DNA of 64,000 bases from Morinoia aosen (GCA_030386875.1 CM059559.1:3965177-4029176), one strand, 5' to 3'; shown: positions 31,401 through 43,724, counted from the first letter of the stretch. Numbers and translations: made by a program. The notes: generated by a model from the sequence alone, not told the origin.

Positions 31401-33174
31401 ACCATGAGGCTACCCAGGAAGAGAGAGAGGGGGAGAGGCACCCGCAAGGTGGGCGAGGCGTAACGCTCGCAACAGACCAATCAGAAATTGGGGCACAACG
31501 TCGCCATAGACATTGGTAGCAATTGGAAATGTTTCATCGAAACCCAACCAAGGAGCACCATGAATACAACAATAATGGATCAACAACGGTTGCACCATAA
31601 ATACAACAATAATGGATCAACAACGACCGTTGTTTACAATGAAGAAAGAAATTTTGATCGCACAGAGCGCACCAACACCGACGGTAACCACGGCCGCTAA
31701 ACGCTCGACCAGCGGTGCAGGCCATCGTTTCTGTCGCGGGTCAGACTAAGGAAGAGAATAGCGGTTGCAATGCAAGCCAGAGGTACAGGACCTGCGGAAA
31801 TTGCAAAAAAGAGCGAACAAGGCCGCCTTGATGAACGATCACGTGACGGGCGGCTTCATTTCTGCGAACGAGAAGAGTCAAAAACACAGACAGACACAAG
31901 CCTCAGAACATAACAGAAAAAAAGTTTGTACAAGAACTCGTTGCCAGACTGGTACCGTTATTATGATTTCTATGATTATGATTCCTCATAATGAATGATT
32001 GCTGGTATCGTTAATATTGTTATCACTACTTTTCATTATGGCTGCAATGAGAGAATGATCGAACAACGAGGTGATGAGAAACGGACTTGGCAAGACAGAT
32101 CAGTAGTCAACTGCAACCGCATTTTGAATGAACACTCGCACACGAGCATTTATAATGAACACTACGCAGTAAACCCGAACGTATTTAACCGACAGATGCA
32201 ATGAATAAAAAGTACAAATGACATGCTGAAACTACTGCCACTTCATCCTAATTTGGGTTCGAGGGCACAAATAATAGAATATTTCAGTTTTCTAGCTCAA
32301 GCGACTCCCAAATGGGCGAAATATTAAAAAACCAGGCTTCCTAGCTATATGAGTGTTGGTGTTTTCTCGACACCGCAAAGTCTGCATCAGAAAGGATAAC
32401 CACAGAGTGAGCAGGAGTTTACAGTTCACATAATCAACAGGTACACGGTAGACGTAAAGTTGCGCCACAGATCATCCACAAAATTTTAGAGCACAGTTAA
32501 CACCGCTGAGAACACGAAAATGTTTCCACAAATAAGGTGTGCAAAAAGTGTTGCAACTCATATGCACCGGAAGGTTTTCACACAAATAGGATTTTGGATG
32601 CACATTACGATGGCAAATCAGAGGTACTGACTGTTTAGGTTGATCGCAACGTGTCTTGTGAATGTCCTCAAGCATTTCAATGGCGAAAATAATAAACAAA
32701 AAATTAGTACACATAAATTGAAAGACTGACAAGCATGATGGGCCTACTAGCGTGTACAAGGTAAAGGAAAAAGGAATAAAAAGAGAACTTTGTCTAGCGG
32801 AGCGACCGTCTAAGGAAAGTGATGATCAGGGCTGATCTTCAAACGATTTCGTTGCCTTAGCGATGCAGCTAGCACTGTATGTTTTTCTCCTGGTTCGACC
32901 ACACTAGGTGCTGTTTTGTAGTCTAAACCCTCAAGCTAATTCGAAAAATACTCAAACTTGATGGATTTTCAACCAAAAAGATGACACGTAGCATAGCCAA
33001 ATCCACAGAACTTATGGTGCCGGCTATACCGCTACGACGACCTAAATTACCTGGAAAACTCGTTGGTCTCAGGGTACGAGGACGCAGCCTCACGTCTCTG
33101 GCACGCTCAGGAACACCCGCTGGTTGCTGGGTTTTCCGACGCGACTTCTTCTCATGAATTACTAGTCAATGTAA
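28455..33174. other. Gene-poor stretch, nothing recognised
   Basis: No open frame with a recognisable domain and no transposon termini found. A 37-bp tandem duplication lies at 31556-31630 (ATACAACAATAATGGATCAA in each copy). The stretch may be intergenic or intronic. Confidence 0.45.
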
Positions 33175-33186
33175 CGAACTGAAACT

Positions 33187-34160
33187 CAATTTGAAATGTG
33201 ATTTGATAATATACCGTACTGAATTGAAGTATAGACACAATTTGAAATGCGAAGTAAGAATATACCGTAATGAATTGAAGTACAGACACAATTTGAAATG
33301 CGAAGTAAGAATATACCGTTTTGAATTGAAGTACAGACACAATTTGAAATGCGAAGTAAGAATATACCGTTTTGAATTGAAGTACAGACACAATTTGAAA
33401 TGCGAAGTAAGAATATACTGTTTTGAATTGAAGTACAGACACAATTGGAAATGCAAAGTAAGAATATACCGTTTTGAATTGAAGTACAGACACAATTTGA
33501 AATGCGAAGTAAGAATATACCGTTTTGAATTGAAGTACAGACACAATTTGAAATGCGGAGTTAGAATATACCGTTTTGAATTGAAGTACAGACACAATTT
33601 GAAATGCGAAGTAAGAATATACTGTTTTGAATTGAAGTACAGACACAATTGGAAATGCAAAGTAAGAATATACCGTTTTGAATTGAAGTACAGACACAAT
33701 TTGAAATGCGAAGTAAGAATATACCGTTTTGAATTGAAGTACAGACACAATTTGAAATGCGGAGTTAGAATATACCGTTTTGAATTGAAGTACAGACACA
33801 ATTTGAAATGCGAAGTAAGAATATACTGTTTTGAATTGAAGTACAGACACAATTGGAAATGCAAAGTAAGAATATACCGTTTTGAATTGAAGTACAGACA
33901 CAATTTGAAATGCGAAGTAAGAATATACTGTTTTGAATTGAAGTACAGACACAATTGGAAATGCAAAGTAAGAATATACCGTTTTGAATTGAAGTACAGA
34001 CACAATTTGAAATACGGAGTTAGAATATACCGTAATGAATTGAAGTACAGACACAATTTGAAATGCGGAGTTAGAATATACCGTAATGAATTGAAGTACA
34101 GACACAATTTGAAATGCGGAGTTAGAATATACCGTTTTGAATTGAAGTACAGACACAATT
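33187..34160. repeat. 51-bp minisatellite, about 19 copies, with higher-order pattern
   Basis: Units of 51 bp (GAATTGAAGTACAGACACAA at each start) run from 33221 to 34139 at an exact 51-bp spacing, with degenerate edges. Variants mark units: some read TACTG...TTGGAAATGCAAAG in place of TACCG...TTTGAAATGCGAAG. Variant units recur every four units in the middle (204 bp), showing amplification of a multi-unit block. As 51 is divisible by three, long frames stay open on both strands without implying a protein. Confidence 0.95.
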
Positions 34161-35280
34161 CCTACAATAGCAAAACCTCATTTTCACACTAAGCAGAACT
34201 CAACGTGCGACCTTAGATGCTAAATGAAGCTAAAAACTCCCACTCCAAATCCTGGGGTTATACATTCAAAGTCATTGATTTGTAAGAAATTAAAGCTCTA
34301 ACGAGCATCTCGATACAGTGAACAAGAGCTGTGTTACTGTGTTATTTTGTTAATTGAAAATTATTCAACTGCTACAGTAAAAATGCGACCAGATACTTCT
34401 CACACTTTCCCAGACTTCACTGGTTGCGCCCATCCTGTCCAAGGGAAGGCCTCGGCGCAAAACATAAAAAAAATTCGTTTTAGTTAAAGCGTGAGTGGTT
34501 TTTGCGGTGCAGCGGAAACCAAAATGCCAATGACACAAATGTACGCTACGTTCCAACCATCCAAGAGGAGCACAACCATCACAAGGACAGTCGTGCATTA
34601 TTTACCGAGGACATCATCGTGGTGCAACGATGCATGGTGCAGGGCACGCAAACGTCCCAACGCACATTATTTTTGTGAACCATGTTCTGTCTAAGTCACA
34701 CAAACCTAATTACTAGAAATGAAATCTGTTAAGCATTTCTTGAAGCAGTTCTGCGTTGGGTTATCCTACTATGTAACATTTCTACCGAAGTAAAGTAACT
34801 TACACGAGTGAACTACGTTCAAACCTACGTAGATACTTGGCTAACCGACACCAGGAGATTCGCAGTTACGCAGTTCTAATAGCTTACGAAGCATCAAATT
34901 TACCTTTCTACATGGGAACAAAGATACTTCTGACATCTCGTTCCTTTTCACCCTTATAAAAATTTGATTATAACTAGATTTTGTACCGATATTATCATTA
35001 TTAGTATCGCTCTATCTAGATAAATACTACTGCAATCAATCTTTTGATAAAATGAATAGATTTGTACAATGGTCTCCCCTGCGAGCCGGAGACTACCTTA
35101 CACCCAATGCAACAACGCAATACAACAACAGCCAATTTAATCTTTAAACCGCCAATTTGTCTACGGGAATTATAATTCAAACAACTATTATTATAATTAA
35201 TATTTTTCAGCTTAAGACTAGCAAAACAATAGATGATAATCAGCAAAGCACACGAGGAGGTGGCCGTCGGCGATATGGAA
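34161..35280. other. No recognisable feature
   Basis: Short frames only; no repeats or domains identified. Confidence 0.45.
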
Positions 35281-35430
35281 GCGGCAAGACATTGACCACA
35301 ATTAACCGTAAATCATCGTAAGTATCTATAATTTATCGTGATTAACCATAACTGCTGGATGTTAACAATAACTAATTGCTCTTAACCCTATATGATTGGT
35401 AATAACCATAACTTGATGTTATCATCTAGA

Positions 35431-35690
35431 ATTGACCGATGCCAACCACAATTGACCGCTGCCAACCACAATTGACCGCTGCCAACCACAATTGGCCGCT
35501 GCCAACCACAATTGACCGCTGCCAACCACAATTGACCGCTGCCAACCACAATTGACCTCTGCCAACTGCAATTGACCTCTGCCAACAGTAATTGTCCGTT
35601 GCCAACCACAATTGCCCGTTATCGACCACAATTGACCGTTGTGAATCACAATCGATAGTTATCAACCACAAGTGGTTCATATTAATCATA
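35431..35690. repeat. 20-bp minisatellite
   Basis: Perfect to near-perfect 20-bp units GCCAACCACAATTGACCGCT between about 35431 and 35600, grading into degenerate units on both sides (about 35290-35430 and 35600-35700). The gradient suggests expansion from the centre. Confidence 0.9.
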
Positions 35691-35834
35691 ATCGATCATT
35701 ATTGATCACTCAAGGAAGATGGCGACGCGAGCAGAAATCCTCACAAGCTACCGTAGCGTCAAACGCCTAATCTTCAGTTACAGTAAATTTGAAAACCCTA
35801 ACTTGGGAAGCAGTGGCTGCGAAGTGACGAGAAC

Positions 35835-35940
35835 CCAGTCTAACTTTTTCGCCGGAGCATGCATGTTTTCCGCCGCCTAAGCGATTCAATTACTGGGGCT
35901 GCGAAAACCATGCATGCAGGGGGAGAAAAAGTTAGACTGG
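35835..35940. repeat. Foldback (palindromic) element, 106 bp
   Basis: Starts CCAGTCTAACTTTTTC and ends with its exact reverse complement GAAAAAGTTAGACTGG. Further inside, CATGCATG-containing sequences also pair imperfectly. No clear target duplication. It could be a small MITE or a structured locus. Confidence 0.7.
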
Positions 35941-37340
35941 TAATTCTGCCCCGCTGCAGGACGCGCTCGGCCGTCGAACTCCACTGTGTGTGTTTTCCAA
36001 TTGTGTAACACTAATCCTGACTAGTGCGTATGCGTTTGAAGTTTGAATTTCTCCCCCTTACACCTCTATTGTAAAATATAAGGTTGGTGAATTGGTTCAT
36101 CGAGTGCAGATAGCATCACTCGCAATAGTGCCACTTTTTCGCAATTTTTATTTTTTCGGAGAGCGCAACTTATGCCCCACTGTTCCTAATAAATTGTACA
36201 AGAATAATTACGTAGAGTAAACGCAATGAGTGACGCCTATGACGCAAACGACCTCAAAAGACGTACAATTTTTTTATCGACATGGGAATACTAGAGCAAC
36301 GCAGAATTTTCTTTCTGCACGGCAAATTTTTATCTGAATAAACGTTCGGATTCAACATGTTACAATAAACACACCAACAGCACGTCAGCGATGCATCAAT
36401 CACTAACACTCAATCAATACTAATAATCATTATATCATAGCATATTTTTCAAAGGTTATAGTTATCGTTACCGCTTCTCGTTATGTTAGCCTTCATTAGA
36501 AACTATGAAGCAACGGCAGTCGCAGCTGCATTCTATTTTTATGTTCACGCGCAAATAGGCAGAAAATTTTGCGCTCAGGTATGCCAATGCTGCAGTTCTT
36601 ATGAAGTTGAGGAAAAACGGTAACTCCCTCGATAATTCAAGGTAGCGCTATTTCACCAAATGAATTTGTTGATGGATAAAGAAAGAGCGCCTTTCAGTAA
36701 TACCGAACTCCACATGCTCGCAATGGTGGATCATCAGAATAAGCCTCGTCTGCAAGAACAGGATGGATCGGAGCACAAGCATTCTGGAGAATTTCGGACG
36801 CCCGCAGCATAATTATTATATTTATAACAATAATAATAATAATAATAAACTCAGTTAACGACAACTTCGGTCAGTGACTATTTAGTTGTCGCTTTGGTAA
36901 ACTACCAAAGTATTTTTTCACCATCACGACTTGATATTTCCATCCAAGTTCAAACCTCAGTGCTTCCGTCAATAACCAAATTTCGTTCGTCCATGCACGG
37001 TACTCCCAATACCCTCACTTTGCTTCTCCACTCAATCCGAACCACTAGGGTTGGCGTACAGCCCAGCTAACTGAAGTCCAAATAATTGAAACATTTCGAC
37101 CAGTAGACCATTCGGGGCCACGAGTTTAGTCTCACTACACAGACGAGTTCCGGAACCATGATCCCCTTGCAATGGGTTTACTCTCACAATCACCAACGTA
37201 TATCACCTTTAGGCGCCCCGAGCGCAACAGACCGATGCAGACCAGAATTACCAAGAGTCGGAGAGATTAATTGCATTTGGAATTGTGGGCGGGGCAATAA
37301 CTTCTAAGTTATCTTACGGGCAGTAGTTAGAGACTCCCCT
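35941..37340. other. No supported gene; (AAT)n microsatellite at 36828-36848
   Basis: Mostly unique-looking sequence. The AAT run is short (about seven units). Its strand is opposite to that expected for a tail of element B. Confidence 0.45.
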
Positions 37341-37344
37341 GGCA

Positions 37345-37446
37345 GGGGTTCCAGCTACCCACCCTCACTTTGGCCGAGCGTCTCACCCATGCTGGAACCC
37401 CCCTCTCATCAGATCAGAGAGGGTAATATCACAGGACGCTCGGCCA
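37345..37446 (-). promoter_or_regulatory. Interleaved inverted repeats in the element B 3' UTR
   Basis: Two perfect inverted repeats: GGGGTTCCAGC (37345-37355) with GCTGGAACCCC (37391-37401), and TGGCCGAGCGTC (37371-37382) with GACGCTCGGCCA (37435-37446). Their arms alternate, which is the topology of a pseudoknot. It lies about 130-230 bases after the ORF2 stop. LINE reverse transcriptases commonly recognise a 3' UTR structure. Confidence 0.65.
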
Positions 37447-37578
37447 TTGTTCTTTAATACTTTCCATCAGAGCACTTCCATCATTCAAGTTCTCGCTATT
37501 GTTCAGGTCAACTTGGAAATCAAAGTTCAGAGATAAACCAGACTTTCATCAATTATACTCACTCATATCTGCTAAGAT

Positions 37579-40500
37579 TTACAAATTACCGAATACATTT
37601 ATTTCCTTCACATATTCAAGCACTTTGTGGATAGGTCCCCCATCCGATAGCACAATCGCCACACTCATGCTTCCTCCAGCCACTGGTCGAAGTAATCTGT
37701 CTCTGGCCTGTTGTAGTGAAGTACACTCTTCCAACATGTGCTTCACCGTCAGGACTGCATCGTTACACCACCCGCATATAGGTCTCTGCCCAAGAGTTTC
37801 TGGTTCGAAGAGATAGCTGTGGGTCAACGCTGTGTGGTTTAGTCGGAGCCTATTGATGACGACTTCCTCCTGGCGGGTCAACTTGAAGATACACTTTTTC
37901 CATTTTCCAGGGCAAGTTTTGACAGCTCTGAGGCCTCTCTCAGCTTCACGCCATTCCCTGTTCCACATTTCATATGTTCTCTTTCTTATTAGCGGGAACC
38001 AATCTTTGTAAGGGGTCAATATAAATTCTGCGGGTCTCTGCGCTGCTGCTCTTGCAGCCTCGTCTGCACGCTCATTCTCCGCGACACCCACGTGCGCCGG
38101 GACCCAACTGATGGTAATGTTTTTGCCATCTTCTATGAGTTGATGCATTTCTAATAAGATCTTTTTTAGCAGTTCGTTATCTCCGGTATAGTTGTCAATT
38201 GCTTGTACCGAGCTCATTGAGTCACTGCAGATGACATAGTTAAGAGACGAAGTTTCCTTAATGATGTTTAGAGCGAGCTTGATTGCGTGGAGTTCAGCTG
38301 TAAATATGCTTGCTACGAGCGGTAGTGAGGCCTTCCTGACGATGTTCCCCATCACAGCCGCCGCTCCAACTCCGGTTGGCGACTTGGATCCATCGGTGTA
38401 AATTACTTTGCTGCTGTGGTATTTACTCATAATATCGTTATGCATATGTCTTAGGATAGATGGGATAATTTCCGCCTTTCTTAAATCTGTCATTTGCTGC
38501 TCAAACTTGGGTCTGCGGAGAGTCCATGTATATGATGCAGGGGTGAAGTACGGATGGACTGGCTGGGTCGGAATGTTGTACTCCGTGATGGTCCGGCGCA
38601 GTCTTTGGATTACTGGTGCTGAGCATTTCCGGCTAGTAAAAAACAGTTCTAGGTTTGAGTTGCAGATTGAGCTGTATGCTGGGTTGATGTAGTGACATTT
38701 GAGTTTGAAATAATATCTTAGCAGCAGGTCTTTTCTTCTGAGTTCCAGTCTCGGTTCGTTACATATTACCTGTAAGTCTGTTACTGGCGTCGTCTTGAAT
38801 GCTCCAGTGCTAATACGCATTGCTTCGTTCGCCACTACGTCCAGTTCCTTTAGCGCAGTTGCGCTCGCCGAGCCATAGACCACACAGCCATAGTCAATTT
38901 TGGAGCGGATCAGGGAACGGTACAGTCTCATTAGAATTTCTTGATCCGCACCCCAAGCAAAAGAAGACACGGATTTCAGTAAATTAAGGTCTTTGCTGCA
39001 TTTAGCTTTTACACTTCTGATGTGGGTAATCCAGTTTAGCTTCTTATCCCAATGAAGGCCGAGGAATTTTGTGCTGTCTACAATGGGAATACTTTGTTCG
39101 TCCATCCGTAATGTTGGAATTACCATTGGTTCATTCCCTCCATAGAATTGCATTGCAACAGTTTTCGTGGGTGAAAATCGGAATCCGTTATGTTTTGCCC
39201 ACTGGTTGACTCGATCTATTGTCGACTGTATTGTTGTTTGAACTTCGTAGCTATTGTGACCAGCAAAAGCGATAAGAAGGTCGTCTACGAATAAGGAGCT
39301 GAAAACTTCACGAGGGATTTCCTTTGCTAATGAGTTAATTTTGATGGCAAACAGAGTGACACTAAGTGTGCTTCCCTGCGGTGTTCCAGTGGCCAGTTCT
39401 GTTAAGGGGGACAATTCGCCAGACACTCTCACTCGAAATGTTCGACCCCTGAGGAACTCCTTCACAAACCTTGGTAGTCTTCCTCGCATTCCTGCCGCTG
39501 CTAGGTCTCGTAATATCCCGTACCGCCAGGTCGTGTCATAGGCCTTTTCTAAATCAAAAAATACAGCGTGGACCACTTTATTTTCCGCGAACGATCTTCT
39601 CACATAGGTGTCGAACCTCACGAGATGGTCTACAGTTGCTCGATTCTTCCTGAAACCGCATTGGATGTTAGTAAATATTTTGTTGTTTTCGAGGTATTCC
39701 ATCAGTCTGCTGTTGATCATTTTTTCGTAGGTCTTGCATAGACAGCTCGTCAATGATATGGGCCTGTAGTTTTTCGGATTGCTGTGATCTTTACCAGGTT
39801 TAGGGATAGGTACAATTATGGCTTCTTTCCAACGTGGGTGCACATATTCTTTAACCCATAACTTATTGTACACGTTCAGCAGGTATTGGTGAGCATTGTC
39901 CGGCATGTTTTTGATCATCAGGTTGCTGATATCATCTGCTCCTGGTGTTGTAATTCTATTACTTTTGATGGCGGATGTAAGTTCCTGCATTGTGAAAAGT
40001 CTGTTATAGGGTTCCTCATTGCTGCTCATGAAGTTGATGGGAGTTTGTTCTGCGAGTTGCTTGTATCGTACAAATTGTTCTGAATAGTTCACGTTGCTGG
40101 ATATGATTTCGAAGGTCTCTGCGAGCTTCTGTGCTATTTCCTTCGTGGTCGAATAATGATTTTCTCCTTCACTTAGCATTTTTATTTGCCTCTTGGCCCT
40201 TCCTCGAATTGTATTTATTGTTTCCCAAATATAACTACTGGGTGTGGTGGTTTTCAGAGTTGATACGAACTCTCTCCAGGTGTTCTGCTTAGCTTCCTTG
40301 AATGTCCTCGTTGCTATTGCTCTTGCCCTCTTCCACCGTATTTTGTCCTCCATTTCCCCAGTCCTCTTGTATACCCTGTAGCACTTCTCCCTCTCTCGCC
40401 AAGCTACTTTACAGTCCGCTGTCCACCATGGTTTTGCGTAGTGCCGTCTTCTCTTGTACTTAGGCACCCAATTCTCAGCTGCACTATTGAATCTTTGATA

Positions 40501-41294
40501 GAGTTCATCGATTGCAGCCTCTGGGTCCTCTGGTATTTCCACCTGGTGTACATTTTTCCATATGGTGTCTTCTCGGTACTGCTTCCAGTTACCTTTCTTG
40601 AAATTCCATGCTTCGGTCTCTAGTCGTCCATCTGCTTGCAGAACTGTAAAGGTGAGCATTATAGGGAAGTGATCACTACTCAGGACCGAGGGTAGAACAT
40701 TGAACTTTAGATCCGGTGTTATGTCTGAGGATGTGAGTGTGAGGTCTATTATAGTTCCTGATATATGAGTGGGTGAATCATCATTAATGATGTTGAGGTT
40801 TTCCACTGCCAGCATGTTCCGCATCATTCGTCCTCTCCCATCTGTTCTCTTATTCCCCCAGTCACTATGGTGAGCGTTAAAATCACCATTATAACAACAG
40901 GTTTGGGCAATTCCCTCAAGGTGGTGAATAATTCTTCGACATTTACTTGCTCTCTGGGTGGCAAGTATATTGATGCAACAGTTATTATCTTGAATTTACT
41001 AAGGGATATTCTCGTAGCAATTATCTGAGCCGGTGATTGTGTGTTGATCTCTTGAGTGGGTATTGATGAATGTATGTATAGTGCCACTCCCCCATGAAAC
41101 CTGTGGTTGTAGTGACCTTGCTTGCAGAAACTAACATATCCTGATACTGGGGACACAAAATTATCACCGTAGAACGTTTCCTGTACAGCTATCACTGCTG
41201 GCTTGTAGGTGTCAACAAGGTTTATGAGGTCCTCCTTAGAAGACGCCATTCCTTGTAAATTCCACTGTAGGAATGTAACCTCTTGCTCTGCCAT
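37579..41294 (-). pseudogene. Element B ORF2: endonuclease, RT, RNase H with one-base deletion
   Basis: ORF2 starts at ATG 41294, sharing one base with the ORF1 stop (TGATG). The first 155 or so codons give the endonuclease start (FLQWNLQGM, QETFYGD). A single base is missing near 40888, inside the catalytic G-D-F-N motif, after which the frame shifts and continues from about 40827 to the stop at 37579. The rest has RT motifs (YRPISLTSCL, FFDLEKAYDTTW, PQGSTLS, FVDD), RNase H (TDGS, FTAELHAI, SDSMSS, NERADEAA) and a C-terminal C-x2-C...H-x4-C cluster. Total length is close to that of element A ORF2. Confidence 0.9.
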
Positions 41295-43711
41295 CACCTC
41301 CACCTGCGCCTGATGTCCTCAGACCTCCTCCTCTCGTCTTTGCCTCTCGGAGATCTCTTCCTGAGGCTCTCCCTCGATGTTGCACGTGAGCGTTGTCTAC
41401 GCGTCTCTCCCACTTTCGGACGGTTAGCTTTTTTCAGTTCTTCTTCATATTTATCTCTATCAATTTCTTCCGCTTCTCTTATTTCTTTTGTGTATTCATC
41501 ATAAATTTTCCTGGTTTCTCTCCTTCTAGATTCCCTTTCTTTTGCAGGTGATATTGCACCGTGGTGCAGGCTTACAGTCGTTGTGAAAAGCCTTCCGGTC
41601 TTGGGGCTCTCACACACAACCTCTGTCATCCTCTCTATTTCATCTTCCTTCGCCGACATACTTCTATTCCTGGACTTATTTCTTGTTTCGACTCCTTCAA
41701 CCTTTTTCTTGCTTTGTTGTGGCTCTGGTGTTGATTCTCGGTCATCTGATCGGTTTCTCTTTTTATTGTTTGTAATATCTTCTTTTATGGGGTTAGTGTG
41801 TGTCTTAATTGCCTTAGTGAAATTCATAGAGAAGTTCGGGTTGCGGCGGTTGAACATCAATCTGGCTTGCCCTTTTGAAACTCTTTCTTTACTCTGAATG
41901 GCCAAGATTTCCTCCTCCAGCACTCTCTGTCTGCAATTTCTTGATCCCGTTGGATGCTCCTCACTGCAGTGGTAGCACTTGGTTTCGCTGGAAGTGCATT
42001 CGTCAATTAGATGCCCAGTCGAGCTGCACTTCGAGCACACTTGTTCTCCCTGGCAGTGTTTAATGCCGTGGCCATATTCTTGGCATTTTTTGCAGAGCAT
42101 AGGTCTGGGCTTAATTTCGTATACCTTGGTTTTAGCCTGCTCTCCAGGGACATCAATGTATTCGGGTAGCACGGGCTGCCTGAAAGACAACAGAATAGGC
42201 AGTGCCAGGTGACTTCTCGGTTTAATCCAGGTTGCTCGAACCGCATCTTGAGCTCCACACATTTCCAGTAATCCTTGCTTGAATTTTTCAAAGTCACTCA
42301 GATCGTATTCATATACATAGATAAGGCCTTTCTGCATAGCAAAATTGAGGTTCTCTTCGACAGTGATGGGCATTTGGTTTAGTTGCTGCATTTGTTTCAT
42401 TTTCTGGCTCTGAGCTGCGTCACTCACTTCCACTGTAAACACTGTCTTGCTCCGCGATCTTATGGCTTTGGGTTTACTGCCGAGGTGGTCGGTGATACAC
42501 TTCTCGAGTACCCATGGAGATATCTTTCGTCTATTAGCTTCATTCATCCTGCAATCAAAATGAGTGATGTACTTGCTAGATGGTGGGGCTCGTACAGTTT
42601 CATCCACTCCTTCCCTTATCTGTTTAGCTCTTCTTATGGTCACTTTTTCTCTCTCCACTATTTGCAACAAGCATCTTTCTTCTATTTCTCTGTCACACTG
42701 GATGCTGCCTGCTGCGTGTGGACCTCCGCAGTGGGCACACTTCGTCTCGTCAGACGTGCAGTTCAGAGCGGAGTGGCCGACCTCAGCACACTTTCTGCAC
42801 ACTGCAGAGGTATTTCGGCATCGCTTAGTGGTGTGACCATACATCTGACAATTGAAACACATCATTGGTTTGTTGTTAAACGGATATACTTTGGTGTCTT
42901 GCCTTTCACCTGGGATATAGATGCTGTATGGTACGGTTTGGTGCTTGAACGTTATAAGAAAGGCTTGTGTTTCGGGATATCTTGGTTTAATGAAACTAGC
43001 TCTTGTAACTTCCTGCACATTGTACTGCTCCTGAAGGCCGGTTTTAAATTCGTTCATGTCGGTGATGTCAAAGTCATTGATGTATATCAAGCCAGTCGAG
43101 TAATTGAACCTGCTGTATTCTGCAGTCTGACAGGGTACATTTTCCACGTGCGTCAGGCTGACAATCTTCTTCGCTTGCTGCGCACTTCGCACTTCGACCA
43201 TCATCATTTCAGGGCCCATGCTAAACAGCCTCTTGGGTTTTGTGCCAGTTACAGCCGCGATTTGTTGGAGAACTCCAAACGGGTTAGTTTTCCTCTTTCC
43301 TCCATGTTCAAAGGTGATGGAGAAGTACCTGGGAAAGAACTCTTCGTCAGGTAGCACCAGAGGAACATATTTTATTTTCTCCTTTTTTTGCAGTTTTCCA
43401 CACTTACGTGCTGGCTGTTCCTGCCCTGAAGATGAACCACTTCGGGCCGAAATCACCGCTCTCTCAATTTCTGTTAGATGCTTCACAATCTGGTCCACTT
43501 CATTGGTGCTCATATTTCTGCAACTCTCATCACTCACATCACCCGCAATTGTTGCGATGGCTTCTTCAATTCTTCTCTTGATATTTCCGATGTTGTCACG
43601 TTGGTCCACCTTCGAGGCGAGGGGGTCATCTCCAGCGTCACCTCGCTGCCGCTGCGGATCCTCCATTTCTTCCATGCTCGAAACTTGGTCACACGCACTC
43701 GAACGATTCAT
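41294..43711 (-). CDS. Element B ORF1: Gag-like protein with duplicated RRM-zinc-knuckle module
   Basis: The first ATG is at 43711, giving 805 residues; the frame opens further upstream without an ATG. Two similar halves follow each other. The first has an RRM-like region (about 130-280; GLIYINDFDITDMNEFKTGL) and knuckles from about 284 (CFNCQMYGHTTKRC, CRKCAEVGHSALNC, CAHCGGPH...C). The second has an RRM-like region (about 385-535; GLIYVYEYDLSDFEKFKQGL) and knuckles from about 538 (CKKCQEYGHGIKHC, CSKCSSTGHLIDEC, CYHCSEEH...C). The basic C-terminus is rich in RRES, RKRSPR and RRRW. Element A has only one such module. The frame is intact. Confidence 0.9.
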   Translation of the reverse strand: MNRSSACDQVSSMEEMEDPQRQRGDAGDDPLASKVDQRDNIGNIKRRIEEAIATIAGDVSDESCRNMSTNEVDQIVKHLTEIERAVISARSGSSSGQEQPARKCGKLQKKEKIKYVPLVLPDEEFFPRYFSITFEHGGKRKTNPFGVLQQIAAVTGTKPKRLFSMGPEMMMVEVRSAQQAKKIVSLTHVENVPCQTAEYSRFNYSTGLIYINDFDITDMNEFKTGLQEQYNVQEVTRASFIKPRYPETQAFLITFKHQTVPYSIYIPGERQDTKVYPFNNKPMMCFNCQMYGHTTKRCRNTSAVCRKCAEVGHSALNCTSDETKCAHCGGPHAAGSIQCDREIEERCLLQIVEREKVTIRRAKQIREGVDETVRAPPSSKYITHFDCRMNEANRRKISPWVLEKCITDHLGSKPKAIRSRSKTVFTVEVSDAAQSQKMKQMQQLNQMPITVEENLNFAMQKGLIYVYEYDLSDFEKFKQGLLEMCGAQDAVRATWIKPRSHLALPILLSFRQPVLPEYIDVPGEQAKTKVYEIKPRPMLCKKCQEYGHGIKHCQGEQVCSKCSSTGHLIDECTSSETKCYHCSEEHPTGSRNCRQRVLEEEILAIQSKERVSKGQARLMFNRRNPNFSMNFTKAIKTHTNPIKEDITNNKKRNRSDDRESTPEPQQSKKKVEGVETRNKSRNRSMSAKEDEIERMTEVVCESPKTGRLFTTTVSLHHGAISPAKERESRRRETRKIYDEYTKEIREAEEIDRDKYEEELKKANRPKVGETRRQRSRATSRESLRKRSPRGKDERRRSEDIRRRWR

Positions 43712-43724
43712 TATTTCAGGAGTG

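Noticed and set aside
33152..34192. Three ~330-codon open frames on both strands
   Set aside because: A consequence of 51-bp (17-codon) repeat units; no start context, no domain, and frames on opposite strands are equally open.
36828..36848. (AAT)n considered as the 3' tail of element B
   Set aside because: Wrong strand for a minus-strand LINE tail (it would appear as ATT on the plus strand) and about 700 bases beyond the ORF2 stop.
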